Shown piece by piece: positions 1 to 8,021 of a stretch of 64,000 bases of DNA; position 1 is the stretch's first letter; each line of letters starts with the position of its first letter. The DNA comes from Hungatella hathewayi. Its GTDB lineage: Bacteria; Bacillota; Clostridia; Lachnospirales; Lachnospiraceae. The DNA lies in assembly GCA_025149285.1 (NCBI GenBank), contig CP102274.1, positions 4,862,001-4,926,000 on the forward strand, read 5' to 3'. The position numbers and the translations under genes are program-made. The notes below the pieces were generated by a model. That model searched no databases, was not told the DNA's origin, and was given only the letters and a program-made list of their open reading frames with translations.

Positions 1-710
1 ATCTTTCCGACCTCCAGAAGAATCATGATACATATGGTCGGTGTGATTAACGGAAGCGTAATTCTCTTAATGCACTGCCACCGGTTTGCTCCGTCAATGG
101 CCGCCGCTTCATATAAGGAATGATCGATTCCTACGATGGCCGCCAGATAGATGATCATCGTGTACCCTGCCGACTTCCAGACCTTCGCAAATACCAGAAT
201 CCCCCGCCACAGCTCCGGCCGTGAATACCACCTCACCCGGTCGAGCCCGACCGCCGTCAGGATATTGTTAAACACGCCCTTTTCCGTAGACAGCATGGCA
301 TATAAGATGTAGCTTACAATAACCCACGAAATAAAGTATGGAAATAACATTGTGCTCTGCGATATTCTCACAAAAGCTTTGCTCTTCACCTCATTAAGAA
401 TCAGTGCAAGTCCTACCGACACCAGTGTACCGAAGAAAAGAAACAGTGCATTTAACAGAATCGTATTAAATGTCACCTCCCAGGCCCGGTTGCTCTCAAA
501 GAAAAACCGGAAGTTCTCTAAACCGACCCAGGGACTGAAGATTCCTTTTTTGTAATCGAAATCTTCAAATGCAATGATCATATAAGGGAGTGTCACGTAT
601 CCAAATATGAATGTATACAAAATTCCCGGCAGCATAAAGAGGTAAAGCCCTCTGTTCTTTCGCAGTTCATACCAAATCCCTTTTTTTTGGCTGGCTGCAT
701 TTAACCCCAT
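1..710 (-). CDS. Carbohydrate ABC transporter permease, LplB/UgpA type (partial, runs off the left edge)
   Basis: The frame opens with ATG at 710 and stays open to base 1, so about 236 N-terminal residues are visible and the C-terminus is outside the window. The protein is an inner-membrane permease: an early hydrophobic helix (LYLFMLPGILYTFIFGYV) is followed by further helices, and near the cut end lies the EAA loop (YEAAAIDGANRWQCIKRI) that contacts the ATPase in the binding-protein-dependent sugar permease family. The ribosome site AAAGGAG lies upstream of the ATG. The partner permease and binding protein would be expected further left. The sugar cannot be told. I saw no strong promoter upstream. 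Confidence 0.85.
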   Translation of the reverse strand, partial: MGLNAASQKKGIWYELRKNRGLYLFMLPGILYTFIFGYVTLPYMIIAFEDFDYKKGIFSPWVGLENFRFFFESNRAWEVTFNTILLNALFLFFGTLVSVGLALILNEVKSKAFVRISQSTMLFPYFISWVIVSYILYAMLSTEKGVFNNILTAVGLDRVRWYSRPELWRGILVFAKVWKSAGYTMIIYLAAIVGIDHSLYEAAAIDGANRWQCIKRITLPLITPTICIMILLEVGK

Positions 711-1085
711 AGTTCCCAACTCCTTTTTCCCTGTATTCCCGTCTCCCAATATTCCGGATTCCCGCAGTCTGCCGGCGGAACGGGTACGCCGACAGTTCCA
801 TGTGACGTTTCCTCAGCGGTTGTTTGTCTGTATGACCATACTACCCCATGACGGCAGAGGTTTTCAATTTTAAAAAATGGCCTTTCTTGAACAAATTTAG
901 ATAATTTTGTGTAATCACTAATTTTTTTAATAGAGCAAATTTGGATATTTTTCCTGCTTTCTCAAAGGATACCGACTGATGGAGCCTGGATTGAGTCAAA
1001 AAAACCACCGCAGGCATCGGAGCATCAATTTGGCAGCGGTACAAGCGGCGGCGGATTGACGCTTGCGCAGCATACTGTTATAAAA
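711..1085. other. Intergenic stretch, no gene recognised
   Basis: This is the AT-rich region upstream of the partial permease gene. A short minus-strand frame here (841-1044) has no ribosome site and no recognisable motif, so I do not call it. It presumably contains the permease promoter, but no convincing -35/-10 pair was found. Confidence 0.4.
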
Positions 1086-1131
1086 AGAGGCTTTAAAAAT
1101 GGAGTGACTAAACTTCATTTTTAAAGCCTCT
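1086..1131 (-). terminator. Rho-independent terminator
   Basis: Perfect 15-16 bp inverted arms (GAGGCTTTAAAAATG at 1087-1101 and its complement at 1116-1130) surround a 14-nt loop. On the minus strand the stem is followed by TTTTTA. It would stop read-through from the toxin-antitoxin remnant toward the permease. Confidence 0.75.
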
Positions 1132-1230
1132 ATTTCTGAACGCAGTATACAGTAATTTCATTCCATTGCATCCTGCCATCACCACCTCTGCTACACATAT
1201 GGCAAGGTCATAACAATAATTTACATACTG

Positions 1231-1257
1231 AAAAAAAGAGGGCGGTTTCCCGTCCTC
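1231..1257 (-). terminator. Terminator directly after the YoeB-like remnant
   Basis: On the minus strand GAGGACGG, a GAAA tetraloop and CCGCCCTC form an eight-pair stem with one mismatch, followed by seven Ts. It abuts the stop codon of the toxin remnant. Confidence 0.65.
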
Positions 1258-1387
1258 TAAACGTCATAATTTCCCCTGCATGAGATAACCACCTCTGCAC
1301 GATCCTCAACCACATAGACAAGTCTATGTTCCTCATCAACGCGGCGGCTCCAAACTCCCATTGTATCACTCTTATCTGTATTGTCAT
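1257..1387 (-). pseudogene. YoeB-family toxin remnant (C-terminal part only)
   Basis: One frame reads VWSRRVDEEHRLVYVV and ends CRGNYDV before a TAG stop at 1257-1259. This is the C-terminal block of YoeB/RelE-fold mRNA interferases (family pattern WSRRIDxEHRLVY...CxxHY). The N-terminal half of the usual 85-90 residues is missing. The ATG at 1387, which overlaps the antitoxin stop as ATGA, opens a different frame, so the toxin cannot be made. The usual penultimate His of the catalytic C-terminus appears as Asn. The deletion probably removed the segment between the start codon and about 1352. Confidence 0.7.
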
Positions 1388-1570
1388 TCCTCTATCAACT
1401 CATGCTCGGAAAAATTCAGCCGCCCCGCCTTGTAGTCCTCCATTTTCTTGTCAAAATAATGCAAATTGCTTTCGGAATAAAATGGGTCTGCGGACAATTC
1501 AAAGGGGATACGCCGCTCTCTCAGCGCCACGCTTTACATCATCATCAACACGCAAACTAATCTGTGCCAT
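1384..1570 (-). pseudogene. RelB/DinJ-family antitoxin remnant with internal deletion and frameshift
   Basis: The start ATG at 1570 gives MAQISLRVDDDVKRGAE, the DNA-binding N-terminus of DinJ/RelB antitoxins. After about 22 codons the frame hits TGA. In the next frame the family C-terminus resumes as RIPFELSADPFYSESN and continues to a stop at 1384-1386 that overlaps the toxin ATG. Roughly 40 codons normally lying between the two blocks are gone and the join is out of frame. A good ribosome site (AAAGGAGTG) still precedes the start. Both partners of the module are broken. Confidence 0.75.
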
Positions 1571-1594
1571 AAAATCACTCCTTTCCATGTACTT

Positions 1595-2806
1595 TTAATA
1601 TTCATCACTCAGCAAGAAATCTGCAATGTGCATGGTCTTAATCCCTTCGTAGTTACCACCCGCAAAAGCATCTGTTTGCAATACATATTTGGGGTAATTA
1701 TCCCGAATATCAAGCAGTCTGCCGTATTCTCGCCGCTCTGTTTCAGGAGAGCCGATTTTCTGGGCTGCTTGAATGTAGACCTTATTTTCCTGCTTAACGG
1801 CAATGAAATCTATTTCCGCGTTATCCAGTTTCCCAACGTACACGTCATATCCGCGGCGCAGCAATTCCAGATAGATTACATTCTCCAGCATAGCAGCCAC
1901 ACTGTCCGGTGAATACCCCAATACACTGTAACGCAGTGCCGGGTCGGCCAGGTAGAATTTCTCCTGGGTTTTTAAAATTTCTTTGCCCTGTACGTCAAAA
2001 CGGGAACAACGATGAAGAATATAGGCGCTTTCCAACTTGCTGAGATAGTTGTAAACCGTTTCGTTATCAATTGAACGATTCTCGCTTTTCAGATATTTGG
2101 AAATAGAAGCAGCGGAAAAAGTCCGTCCAACATTATCAAAAGCGAACTTCACAATACGCTCCAGCTGATCTACCTTTCTAATTTGATTACGCCTTACTAT
2201 GTCCGTGTAAATTGTGGAACTGTAAATATCCTTAACGATAGTGTAGACTTCGTTCGGCGTATATTTTTGCAGATGGACTGCAGGGAAACCGCCAAGCCGC
2301 AGATAATTTGCGAGCTCTGTGCGGGGATCAAGCACTTCCGTATATTCTTTGCGGAAGATCATATATTCTGAAAAGGACAAAGGGAAAATGCGGAATGCAA
2401 TATAACGCCCCGTCAGATAGGTGGATATTTCGGAGGACATCATCCGGGAATTTGAACCGGTCACATAAATATCTACATCATAATCTGTCATAAGGGAATT
2501 TACAACTTTTTCCCATGATTTCACCTCTTGAATCTCATCAAGAAACAGGTAAGTTCTTCCCTCCGGGCACAAGTGCTGTTTCAAGTGGGTAAACAGAGTT
2601 TTTGCCGTTTTAATATCCTCATATTCCAAAGAATCAAAGCTATAATGTAAAATCTGGTTATCACGGATACCCCTTTTTTTCATTTCTTCCATCAACATTC
2701 TTAAAATGGTTGATTTTCCACAGCGACGGATTCCGGTCAGAATTTTTACAAATGGCGTATTCACGTAAGCCATAATCTTATCAACGTAAATGGGTCTGTT
2801 AATCAT
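1595..2806 (-). CDS. AAA-family ATPase with DUF4143 domain
   Basis: This protein of about 403 residues starts with MINRPIYVDKI. It has a Walker A motif (GIRRCGKST) near residue 25, a Walker B motif (TYLFLDEIQEV) near residue 90 and a sensor TGSNSRM near 117. The second half matches the DUF4143 family, with a winged-helix region and a C-terminal block (EIDFIAVKQ...YIQAA) resembling PD-(D/E)XK nuclease folds. These ATPases are common in gut Firmicutes and their role is unknown. I chose the ATG at 2806 because AGGAGG lies 8 nt upstream (2815-2820); an in-frame TTG at 2812 would be too close. It lies just upstream of the broken antitoxin on the same strand. Confidence 0.85.
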   Translation of the reverse strand: MINRPIYVDKIMAYVNTPFVKILTGIRRCGKSTILRMLMEEMKKRGIRDNQILHYSFDSLEYEDIKTAKTLFTHLKQHLCPEGRTYLFLDEIQEVKSWEKVVNSLMTDYDVDIYVTGSNSRMMSSEISTYLTGRYIAFRIFPLSFSEYMIFRKEYTEVLDPRTELANYLRLGGFPAVHLQKYTPNEVYTIVKDIYSSTIYTDIVRRNQIRKVDQLERIVKFAFDNVGRTFSAASISKYLKSENRSIDNETVYNYLSKLESAYILHRCSRFDVQGKEILKTQEKFYLADPALRYSVLGYSPDSVAAMLENVIYLELLRRGYDVYVGKLDNAEIDFIAVKQENKVYIQAAQKIGSPETERREYGRLLDIRDNYPKYVLQTDAFAGGNYEGIKTMHIADFLLSDEY

Positions 2807-3008
2807 AACCAATACCTCCTGTCCATAATAGTATATCGCATTTTCTTTTATATATCAATATTTTTTATGGTTATAACCGCAAAACTTTAAATTGATATCA
2901 CCGTTATCAGCGAATGGCTGGATTAGACTTTGATTTTGTCGTTCATGCAGCCTCTCTCTTTCTTCTCTTTTGTTTTGGGCTGATTTTTGTTGAAACAAGT
3001 GGAAAAAG
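2807..3008. other. Intergenic stretch, no gene recognised
   Basis: AT-rich spacer between the ATPase start and the hairpin at 3009. Short frames here lack ribosome sites. It should hold the ATPase promoter, which I could not place. Confidence 0.35.
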
Positions 3009-3067
3009 AATAAAGACAAATCGGAAAATCCCTTGATTTTACGGGGCCTTTCCGATTTGCCTTTATT
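3009..3067 (-). terminator. Long imperfect hairpin, probable terminator of the nik-lar operon
   Basis: Arms of 19 bp with one mismatch (AATAAAGACAAATCGGAAA at 3009-3027, complement at 3049-3067) surround a GC-rich loop. On the minus strand the stem is followed by TCTTTATTCTTTTT. It lies about 160 nt downstream of the larE stop with no gene between. The symmetric AT-rich ends would let it act in both directions. Confidence 0.55.
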
Positions 3068-3227
3068 ATACTGTATGAGCACACAGCAACATCCAAAATG
3101 TACCAGCTCACTATCCCCCCATAAACTCAGAGGTATTCACTGCCTGTTACAAACTCCTTCCATACAGCTTTACAGCACTTTCTGATTCACATAAAACACA
3201 CATCACCGCACACATTTCACCACGAAA

Positions 3228-4049
3228 TCACGAAATTCTTACATCCATACTGCCGGATCGAAATCCTTCCAGATCCAGCGTAATATAGAGAAATCCCATT
3301 TCCTTCAGTTTACGGATCAGTTCCTCTCTCATCTCCAGAACTTTTTCGAATGCATTTAAATCTACTTCGATTCTTACAATATCGCCGTGCAGGCGCAGGC
3401 GTACATTTCCTCCAATCATGGTTCTCAAATACGCTTCCCCTGCCCCGATTTTCTCCAGAACCTCATAATCGATATCCGTATTATACGGAATTCTCGTAGC
3501 CATGCAGGGAGTAGAAGGCCTGGAAGCCACGGATATTCCATACTCTGCCGCAATCGCCTTCACTTCCGCTTTCGTCACATGAAGTTCCGCCAGAGGGCTT
3601 ACAATTCCCAACTCCTTAAGCGCCTGAATTCCCGGCCGGTATACATGCATGTCGTCTTCATTGGTTCCGTCCAGAATCAGCCTGATGTTCCGCTTCCCTG
3701 CAAAATCCTTCAGGCTTTGAAACAGGTGGCGTTTACATAAGTAACACCGGTTCACAGGATTATGACGGATTTCCTTCTGTTCCAGTTCATCCACTGTGAT
3801 TACCTCGTGAATGCCTCCCAGCTCCTCCGCCACTCGCCTGGCGATCTCCAGATCACAGGAAGGATGAAGGCGGCTGTCAAAGGTTACCGCATAGACCTTC
3901 TTTCCCGTTTTTTTAACGGCCTCCGCCGCTGCCTTTAAAAGAAGGCTGGAATCCACGCCGCCTGAGAACGCAAGACAGATATCCTGGTTCGCGTATTCTG
4001 CCATCTTCTTTTCCAGTTTCATTTTCTTTTCCGCTGTATTCTCTGTCAT
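3228..4049 (-). CDS. larE: LarE, ATP-dependent sulfur transferase for the nickel-pincer cofactor
   Basis: This 273-residue cytoplasmic enzyme puts sulfur into the pyridinium dinucleotide-derived precursor of the nickel-pincer (NPN) cofactor used by LarA. The PP-loop SGGVDSS (29-35) adenylates the substrate carboxylate. PCMATRIPY (181-189) carries the conserved cysteine C182. C102 and C105 in NRCYLCKRH complete a three-cysteine set; LarE proteins with three such cysteines are thought to carry an Fe-S cluster and transfer sulfur catalytically, while single-cysteine LarE is sacrificial. That assignment is inference. It is the last gene of the nik-larBCE operon, 125 nt after larC. Confidence 0.92.
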   Translation of the reverse strand: MTENTAEKKMKLEKKMAEYANQDICLAFSGGVDSSLLLKAAAEAVKKTGKKVYAVTFDSRLHPSCDLEIARRVAEELGGIHEVITVDELEQKEIRHNPVNRCYLCKRHLFQSLKDFAGKRNIRLILDGTNEDDMHVYRPGIQALKELGIVSPLAELHVTKAEVKAIAAEYGISVASRPSTPCMATRIPYNTDIDYEVLEKIGAGEAYLRTMIGGNVRLRLHGDIVRIEVDLNAFEKVLEMREELIRKLKEMGFLYITLDLEGFRSGSMDVRIS

Positions 4050-4174
4050 GATCTCCTCCTGCTGCTTTTGTGTTGTAATTCAGTTCCCTGTTTCTTTTGT
4101 TTTCCGCTCATTTTCCAGCCAATGCTGCGGATGGCAGAGTCGAAACTGCCGGCGGCCTTTTTTCACCGGCCTTT

Positions 4175-5548
4175 TTACTGTTTGCTCTCCATTTCCTCCG
4201 CCGCTCTTCTGACCTCGCTGTAAACAGTCTGAAAATCCACATTCTGTTCCCTGCAGATCGCCCGGACGCTTTCATATTCCGGATAAAAATACGTCTTTCC
4301 ATTTCCCATGCAGATTTTCACTTCTGCTTTTCCAAATCGCGTCTCTGCCACAGCCTTCCTCCGTCCCAGAACCGTTCTGGCAACGGAATAACGGCGAATT
4401 CCGATGCTGGTAGTCTGTTCAAAGATCACTGCCTCCATCTTCGGAATAAAATCTTCCCGGCACAAAACGGAAAGCATGTAGGAAGGACGGTTTTTCTTCA
4501 TGTAGATGGGCGTGCTCCATACGTCTGCCGCCCCTGCCTCCAGTAGCATTTCCATGGCAAATCCCAGCATCTCGCCTCCGCAGTCATCAATGTTGGATTC
4601 CAGCACCCACATCTCATCGTCTGCCGCTTCCTCCGTCTCCAGAAGCATGGCGCGCAGCACGTTGGCGTGAGCAAAATCCTTTTTACCGGCTCCCATACCG
4701 GTCTTTATGATTTTACAGGAGTCAGGCAGTTTATCTCTTGTCCTCACCGCCGCTGCAATGGCCGCTCCCGTGGGAGTCACCATCTCCCCTTCCTGATCCG
4801 TCATGCGCAGAGCCAGGCCGTGGGCAGATGCGATATTGGCAGTTGCCGGAACCGGAACCGGAATCACGCCGTGCTGGCACCGGATCTGGCCGTGGCCCTC
4901 CGCCAGCGGAGATACCACAACCTCCTTTATTCCCAGGTTGTCGAGACAGACTGCCACGCTGATGATATCGACAATGGAATCGATCGCTCCCACCTCATGA
5001 AAATGAACCTGATCAATGGGAAGACCGTGGGCCTTTGCTTCCGCCTCTGCTACAATCAGAAACATGTTCTTCGCCAGTTCCTTCACTGCATTGTTGGAAT
5101 CCAGGCGGCCTATGATTTCATAAATATCTGAAAGATTTCTATGGGTATGACCGTGAGTATGGCCTTCTCCTTGGTCATGGCTATGCTCGTTATGATGGTG
5201 TTCTTCATGATCATGGGGATGGTCATGAGAATGGCCTTTTTCGCAGTCATGGCTGTGCTCATGAGAATGGCCCTCTTCGCAGTCATGATTATGGTCATGG
5301 GAATGCCCCTCCTCACAGTCATGGCTATGCCCATGCTCATGCCCCTCTTCCTCCAAATGCACATCAAAATCATACGCATCCAGGCCGCACTTCACCGTCC
5401 TGCCAAAATGAAGGTGGTATCCTTCCACTCCCAGGCTGTCCAGCGCATGCTCCAGCACCGTTTGGTCGGCGCCAAGATCCAGAAGCGCTCCAACCGTCAT
5501 ATCTCCGCTGATTCCCGAATTACATTCCAAATACAGTATTTTTCCCAT
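4175..5548 (-). CDS. larC: LarC, nickel insertion protein (CTP-dependent cyclometallase) with His-rich insert
   Basis: LarC inserts Ni(II) into the dithiolated pyridinium mononucleotide to finish the NPN cofactor. The 457-residue protein begins with MGKILYLECNSGISGDM, the family signature, and continues in one frame through ESNIDDCGGEMLG to the C-terminus. In Lactiplantibacillus plantarum LarC needs a programmed frameshift; here no shift is needed. Residues 67-136 are an extreme His/Asp/Glu-rich stretch made of 12-residue repeats, probably nickel storage. The ATG at 5548 directly follows the larB stop (TAA-ATG), implying translational coupling. Confidence 0.93.
   Translation of the reverse strand: MGKILYLECNSGISGDMTVGALLDLGADQTVLEHALDSLGVEGYHLHFGRTVKCGLDAYDFDVHLEEEGHEHGHSHDCEEGHSHDHNHDCEEGHSHEHSHDCEKGHSHDHPHDHEEHHHNEHSHDQGEGHTHGHTHRNLSDIYEIIGRLDSNNAVKELAKNMFLIVAEAEAKAHGLPIDQVHFHEVGAIDSIVDIISVAVCLDNLGIKEVVVSPLAEGHGQIRCQHGVIPVPVPATANIASAHGLALRMTDQEGEMVTPTGAAIAAAVRTRDKLPDSCKIIKTGMGAGKKDFAHANVLRAMLLETEEAADDEMWVLESNIDDCGGEMLGFAMEMLLEAGAADVWSTPIYMKKNRPSYMLSVLCREDFIPKMEAVIFEQTTSIGIRRYSVARTVLGRRKAVAETRFGKAEVKICMGNGKTYFYPEYESVRAICREQNVDFQTVYSEVRRAAEEMESKQ
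5171..5350 (-). repeat. Five 36-bp tandem repeats encoding the LarC His-rich linker
   Basis: Residues 67-126 of LarC split into five 12-residue units of the pattern EEGHSHDHxHDC (second copy EEGHSHEHSHDC, then EKGHSHDHPHDH and others). The unit boundary repeats every 36 bp. Such a coding minisatellite is expected to vary in copy number between strains. Confidence 0.8.
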
Positions 5549-6292
5549 TTATTTCACCGCCAGTCTGTTTATTTGCGTTGCCAGATAGCCCGCACCGTAT
5601 CCATTGTCAATATTTACCACGGAAATCCCGTTTGCACAGGAATTCAGCATGGTTAGGAGGGCCGAAACTCCGTGGAAATTAGCCCCGTAGCCGACCGATG
5701 TCGGAACAGCGATGACTGGGCAGTCCACCAGGCCGGCCACCACGGTTCCCAGGGCTCCCTCCATACCAGCCACCGCGATAATGCAGTTCGCCTTCATAAG
5801 CCGTTCTCTCTGTGACAGCAGGCGGTGAATTCCCGCCACGCCCACATCATAGATCCGATCCACCGCGCAGCCGAAATATTCCGCGGTCTGAGCCGCTTCC
5901 TCCGCCACCGGAATATCAGCGGTCCCGCCGGTACATACCGCTACACAGCCCGTTCTTTCCTTGTCCTTTTTCTCTACCTTCAGAATCCTGGATACCGTAT
6001 CGTATTCAATCTCCGGCACTTCCTCTTTCACCAGAAGAAACTGTTCTGCGGATGCCCGTGTTCCCAGGACCTCTCCATCCCTCTCATAAAACCTCTTCAT
6101 GATCTCCACCAGGTATTTATCCGGCTTTCCCTGGCAGAATACAGTCTCGCCAAACCCGGAACGCAGCTTCCTGTGATGATCCAGTTTGGCGTAGCCTAAA
6201 TCTTCATAGGGAAGATCCTTTAAAAGCGCCTCGGCCTCAGCTACATCCAGCGTTCCGCTGCTCACACTCTCCAACACCTTTTTTACATCCAT
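5549..6292 (-). CDS. larB: LarB, pyridinium-3,5-biscarboxylic acid mononucleotide synthase
   Basis: LarB carboxylates and hydrolyses nicotinic acid adenine dinucleotide, the first step of NPN synthesis. The protein from MDVKKVLESVSSG is 247 residues, the usual family length. It contains the N-terminal LLKDLPYEDLGYAKLDHHR block and the PurE-like C-terminal domain with VCTGGTADIPVAEEAA, VAGMEGAL and PTSVGYGANFHGVSALL. The frame continues upstream to 6385, but that would overlap the preceding ABC gene. ATG 6292 has GAAAGGA about 10 nt upstream. It lies 62 nt after the ATPase gene and abuts larC. Confidence 0.92.
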   Translation of the reverse strand: MDVKKVLESVSSGTLDVAEAEALLKDLPYEDLGYAKLDHHRKLRSGFGETVFCQGKPDKYLVEIMKRFYERDGEVLGTRASAEQFLLVKEEVPEIEYDTVSRILKVEKKDKERTGCVAVCTGGTADIPVAEEAAQTAEYFGCAVDRIYDVGVAGIHRLLSQRERLMKANCIIAVAGMEGALGTVVAGLVDCPVIAVPTSVGYGANFHGVSALLTMLNSCANGISVVNIDNGYGAGYLATQINRLAVK

Positions 6293-6354
6293 TACATCTG
6301 TATCCTTTCTACTTTTGCTGTCATTCACAGTCCCCTTCGGCCTCTGCTTCCTGT

Positions 6355-6960
6355 TCAGCCATTCAGTCTCACGATTTTCGTACATATACGCTCCAGCAGT
6401 ACCTCCGAGTGACTAACCGCCATAAGGCCGATTTCCCTGTTCTTCACTTCCTCCAGGAGGAAATTCCACAGCTGGCTCTGTGTAATCAAGTCCAGCATCG
6501 TACTGATCTCATCCGCCAGAAGGAATCTCGTTCTCTGTCCAAGCGCCCTGGCAATACAGAAACGTTGGAGTTCACCGCCGGATAATTCCGATGGATACCG
6601 GTTGAGCCAGTCCAGCTCAATTCCCAGGCCATCGATAATCCTCTTTTCCACCTGGTCCCCCTCTTTTAAAACTTCGCCCATCTTCCACCTGGGATTGACC
6701 GACAGTTCCGGATGCTGCCATATCATCTGCACCGGACAGTACCCCTTCCAGGCTGAAAGAGGCTTTCCTTCCAGCAGCACCTCGCCGCTGTCCGGCTCCT
6801 CATATCCCGCCAGAATCTTACAGAATGTCGTTTTCCCAAAACCACTGGGGGCAATCAGTCCCAGGCGGTCCGTGCTTTCCAGAGTCATACTCATTTTATT
6901 TAATATCTGTCTGTTCCCATTATCATATCGAAAAGAGAGTTCTCTCGCCTCCAGCTTCAT
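6355..6960 (-). CDS. ABC transporter ATP-binding protein, NikE/OppF type
   Basis: This is the second ATPase of the five-gene importer. It has Walker A (APSGFGKTT), the ABC signature (LSGGELQRF), Walker B (FLLADEI) and an H-loop (AVSHSE). From ATG 6960 (MKLEARELSFRY) it is 201 residues, with AGGAGG 11 nt upstream. An in-frame ATG at 7032 would add 24 residues but has no ribosome site. It is short for OppF (about 300) and lacks the C-terminal oligopeptide-binding tail, as NikE often does. Its position directly before larB points to nickel or a nickel complex as cargo; a peptide cannot be excluded. Confidence 0.82.
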   Translation of the reverse strand: MKLEARELSFRYDNGNRQILNKMSMTLESTDRLGLIAPSGFGKTTFCKILAGYEEPDSGEVLLEGKPLSAWKGYCPVQMIWQHPELSVNPRWKMGEVLKEGDQVEKRIIDGLGIELDWLNRYPSELSGGELQRFCIARALGQRTRFLLADEISTMLDLITQSQLWNFLLEEVKNREIGLMAVSHSEVLLERICTKIVRLNG

Positions 6961-7050
6961 ATCTCCCGTCACCTCCTGCCGCGGCCTTTCAGATAACCAA
7001 TTCCATCTTCCTGCCTTACTTTTCTGCTCCATCCCCGCTGAAAGCCCGAC

Positions 7051-7980
7051 TCAAACCGCTTTGCGGCATCTCACCTTGCCTCCCCGAAGCCCTGTATACT
7101 CCACCTCTTTGCCGCACGCTCCATCTGCCAGTTCACACCGCGCCGCATACGGACAGCCCGCCGGAAAATCCTTTCCATAAGGCTGGCTACCGGATACCGG
7201 GACAAATCCATGCTGCGGCATAGCCCGAAACAGCGCCTTCGTATATGGATGGCGAAGTCTTTCTTCCTCCTCAAAATCAGAAACCGAAGCCTCCTCCACA
7301 TTGGTTCCCGCGTAAAAGACAACAATCCGGTCTGCCGCCTCTAAAGCCAGTTCCAGATCATGGGTGATCAGAAGGACTCCCGCCCCCTCATCCGCAATCT
7401 CCCGAAAATGGGTCAGAACCCGTTTGGCAGCTTCCAGATGAAGCCCCGGAGTAGGCTCATCTGCAATGACCAGCCCCGGCTTTTCCATAACCGCTGTGGA
7501 AATGAGCACCCGCCTCGTCATACCGCCGGAAAGCTCGAACGGATACAGTTCCTCCGTCTCTTTTCCAAGTCCATAACGGGCCAGAACCTCCCTGCATTTC
7601 CTTCTGCTCTCTGAATCCTTCCTCCCTTTTCTGACCTGTGCCCCCGCCTTCATAAGCGGATCTAAATAAGAAACACTCTGGGGAACAAGAACGATCTCCC
7701 TTCCGCGCAAAGCCCGTATTCTCTTTTCCGTCAGCTCCACGCCGTCGTAATCAATACGCCCTCCGGTCACGGCATTATATGGAAGGATTCCCATCACAGC
7801 GTGGGCCAGAAGACTCTTGCCCGAACCGCTGGAGCCCACCACCGCCACCATTTCCCCTTCCTTCACCGTAAGGCACAAATCACGAATCGCGGGAAGTTCT
7901 ATCTGGCGAAAGCCCCGCTCATACTGGGTGAATTTCACCGATAAATGTTCCACGGACAGAACTGTTTTTCTCTCTTCCAT
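7051..7980 (-). CDS. ABC transporter ATP-binding protein, NikD/OppD type
   Basis: The protein of about 309 residues from ATG 7980 (MEERKTVLSVEHLSVKF) has Walker A (VGSSGSGKS), signature (LSGGMTRRV), Walker B (LVIADEPTPGL) and the C-terminal oligopeptide/dipeptide/nickel extension HPYTKALFRAMP followed by a GCPYAARC...C cysteine cluster. The frame runs on to 8133, but that would overlap the permease gene by over 100 bp, and AAAGGA stands about 13 nt upstream of 7980. It is one of two ATPases of the nik-like transporter and follows the two permeases by 41 nt. Confidence 0.86.
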   Translation of the reverse strand: MEERKTVLSVEHLSVKFTQYERGFRQIELPAIRDLCLTVKEGEMVAVVGSSGSGKSLLAHAVMGILPYNAVTGGRIDYDGVELTEKRIRALRGREIVLVPQSVSYLDPLMKAGAQVRKGRKDSESRRKCREVLARYGLGKETEELYPFELSGGMTRRVLISTAVMEKPGLVIADEPTPGLHLEAAKRVLTHFREIADEGAGVLLITHDLELALEAADRIVVFYAGTNVEEASVSDFEEEERLRHPYTKALFRAMPQHGFVPVSGSQPYGKDFPAGCPYAARCELADGACGKEVEYTGLRGGKVRCRKAV

Positions 7981-8021
7981 CGTATTTCTTTTATCCTTTC
8001 GATCTATTCTCATGAGGTTTT

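Noticed and set aside
841..1044. 67-codon minus-strand frame
   Set aside because: No ribosome site, low-complexity basic composition, no motif; AT-rich intergenic DNA.
4175..5548. Programmed frameshift in larC, known from L. plantarum
   Set aside because: Here the N- and C-terminal LarC parts are in one uninterrupted frame, so no shift is needed.
4667..5656. Long plus-strand frames opposite larC and larB, including a methionine-rich one over the His-rich region
   Set aside because: They are antisense shadows. The Met/Val-rich frame arises from reading CAT/CAC repeats backwards; no ribosome sites or family motifs.
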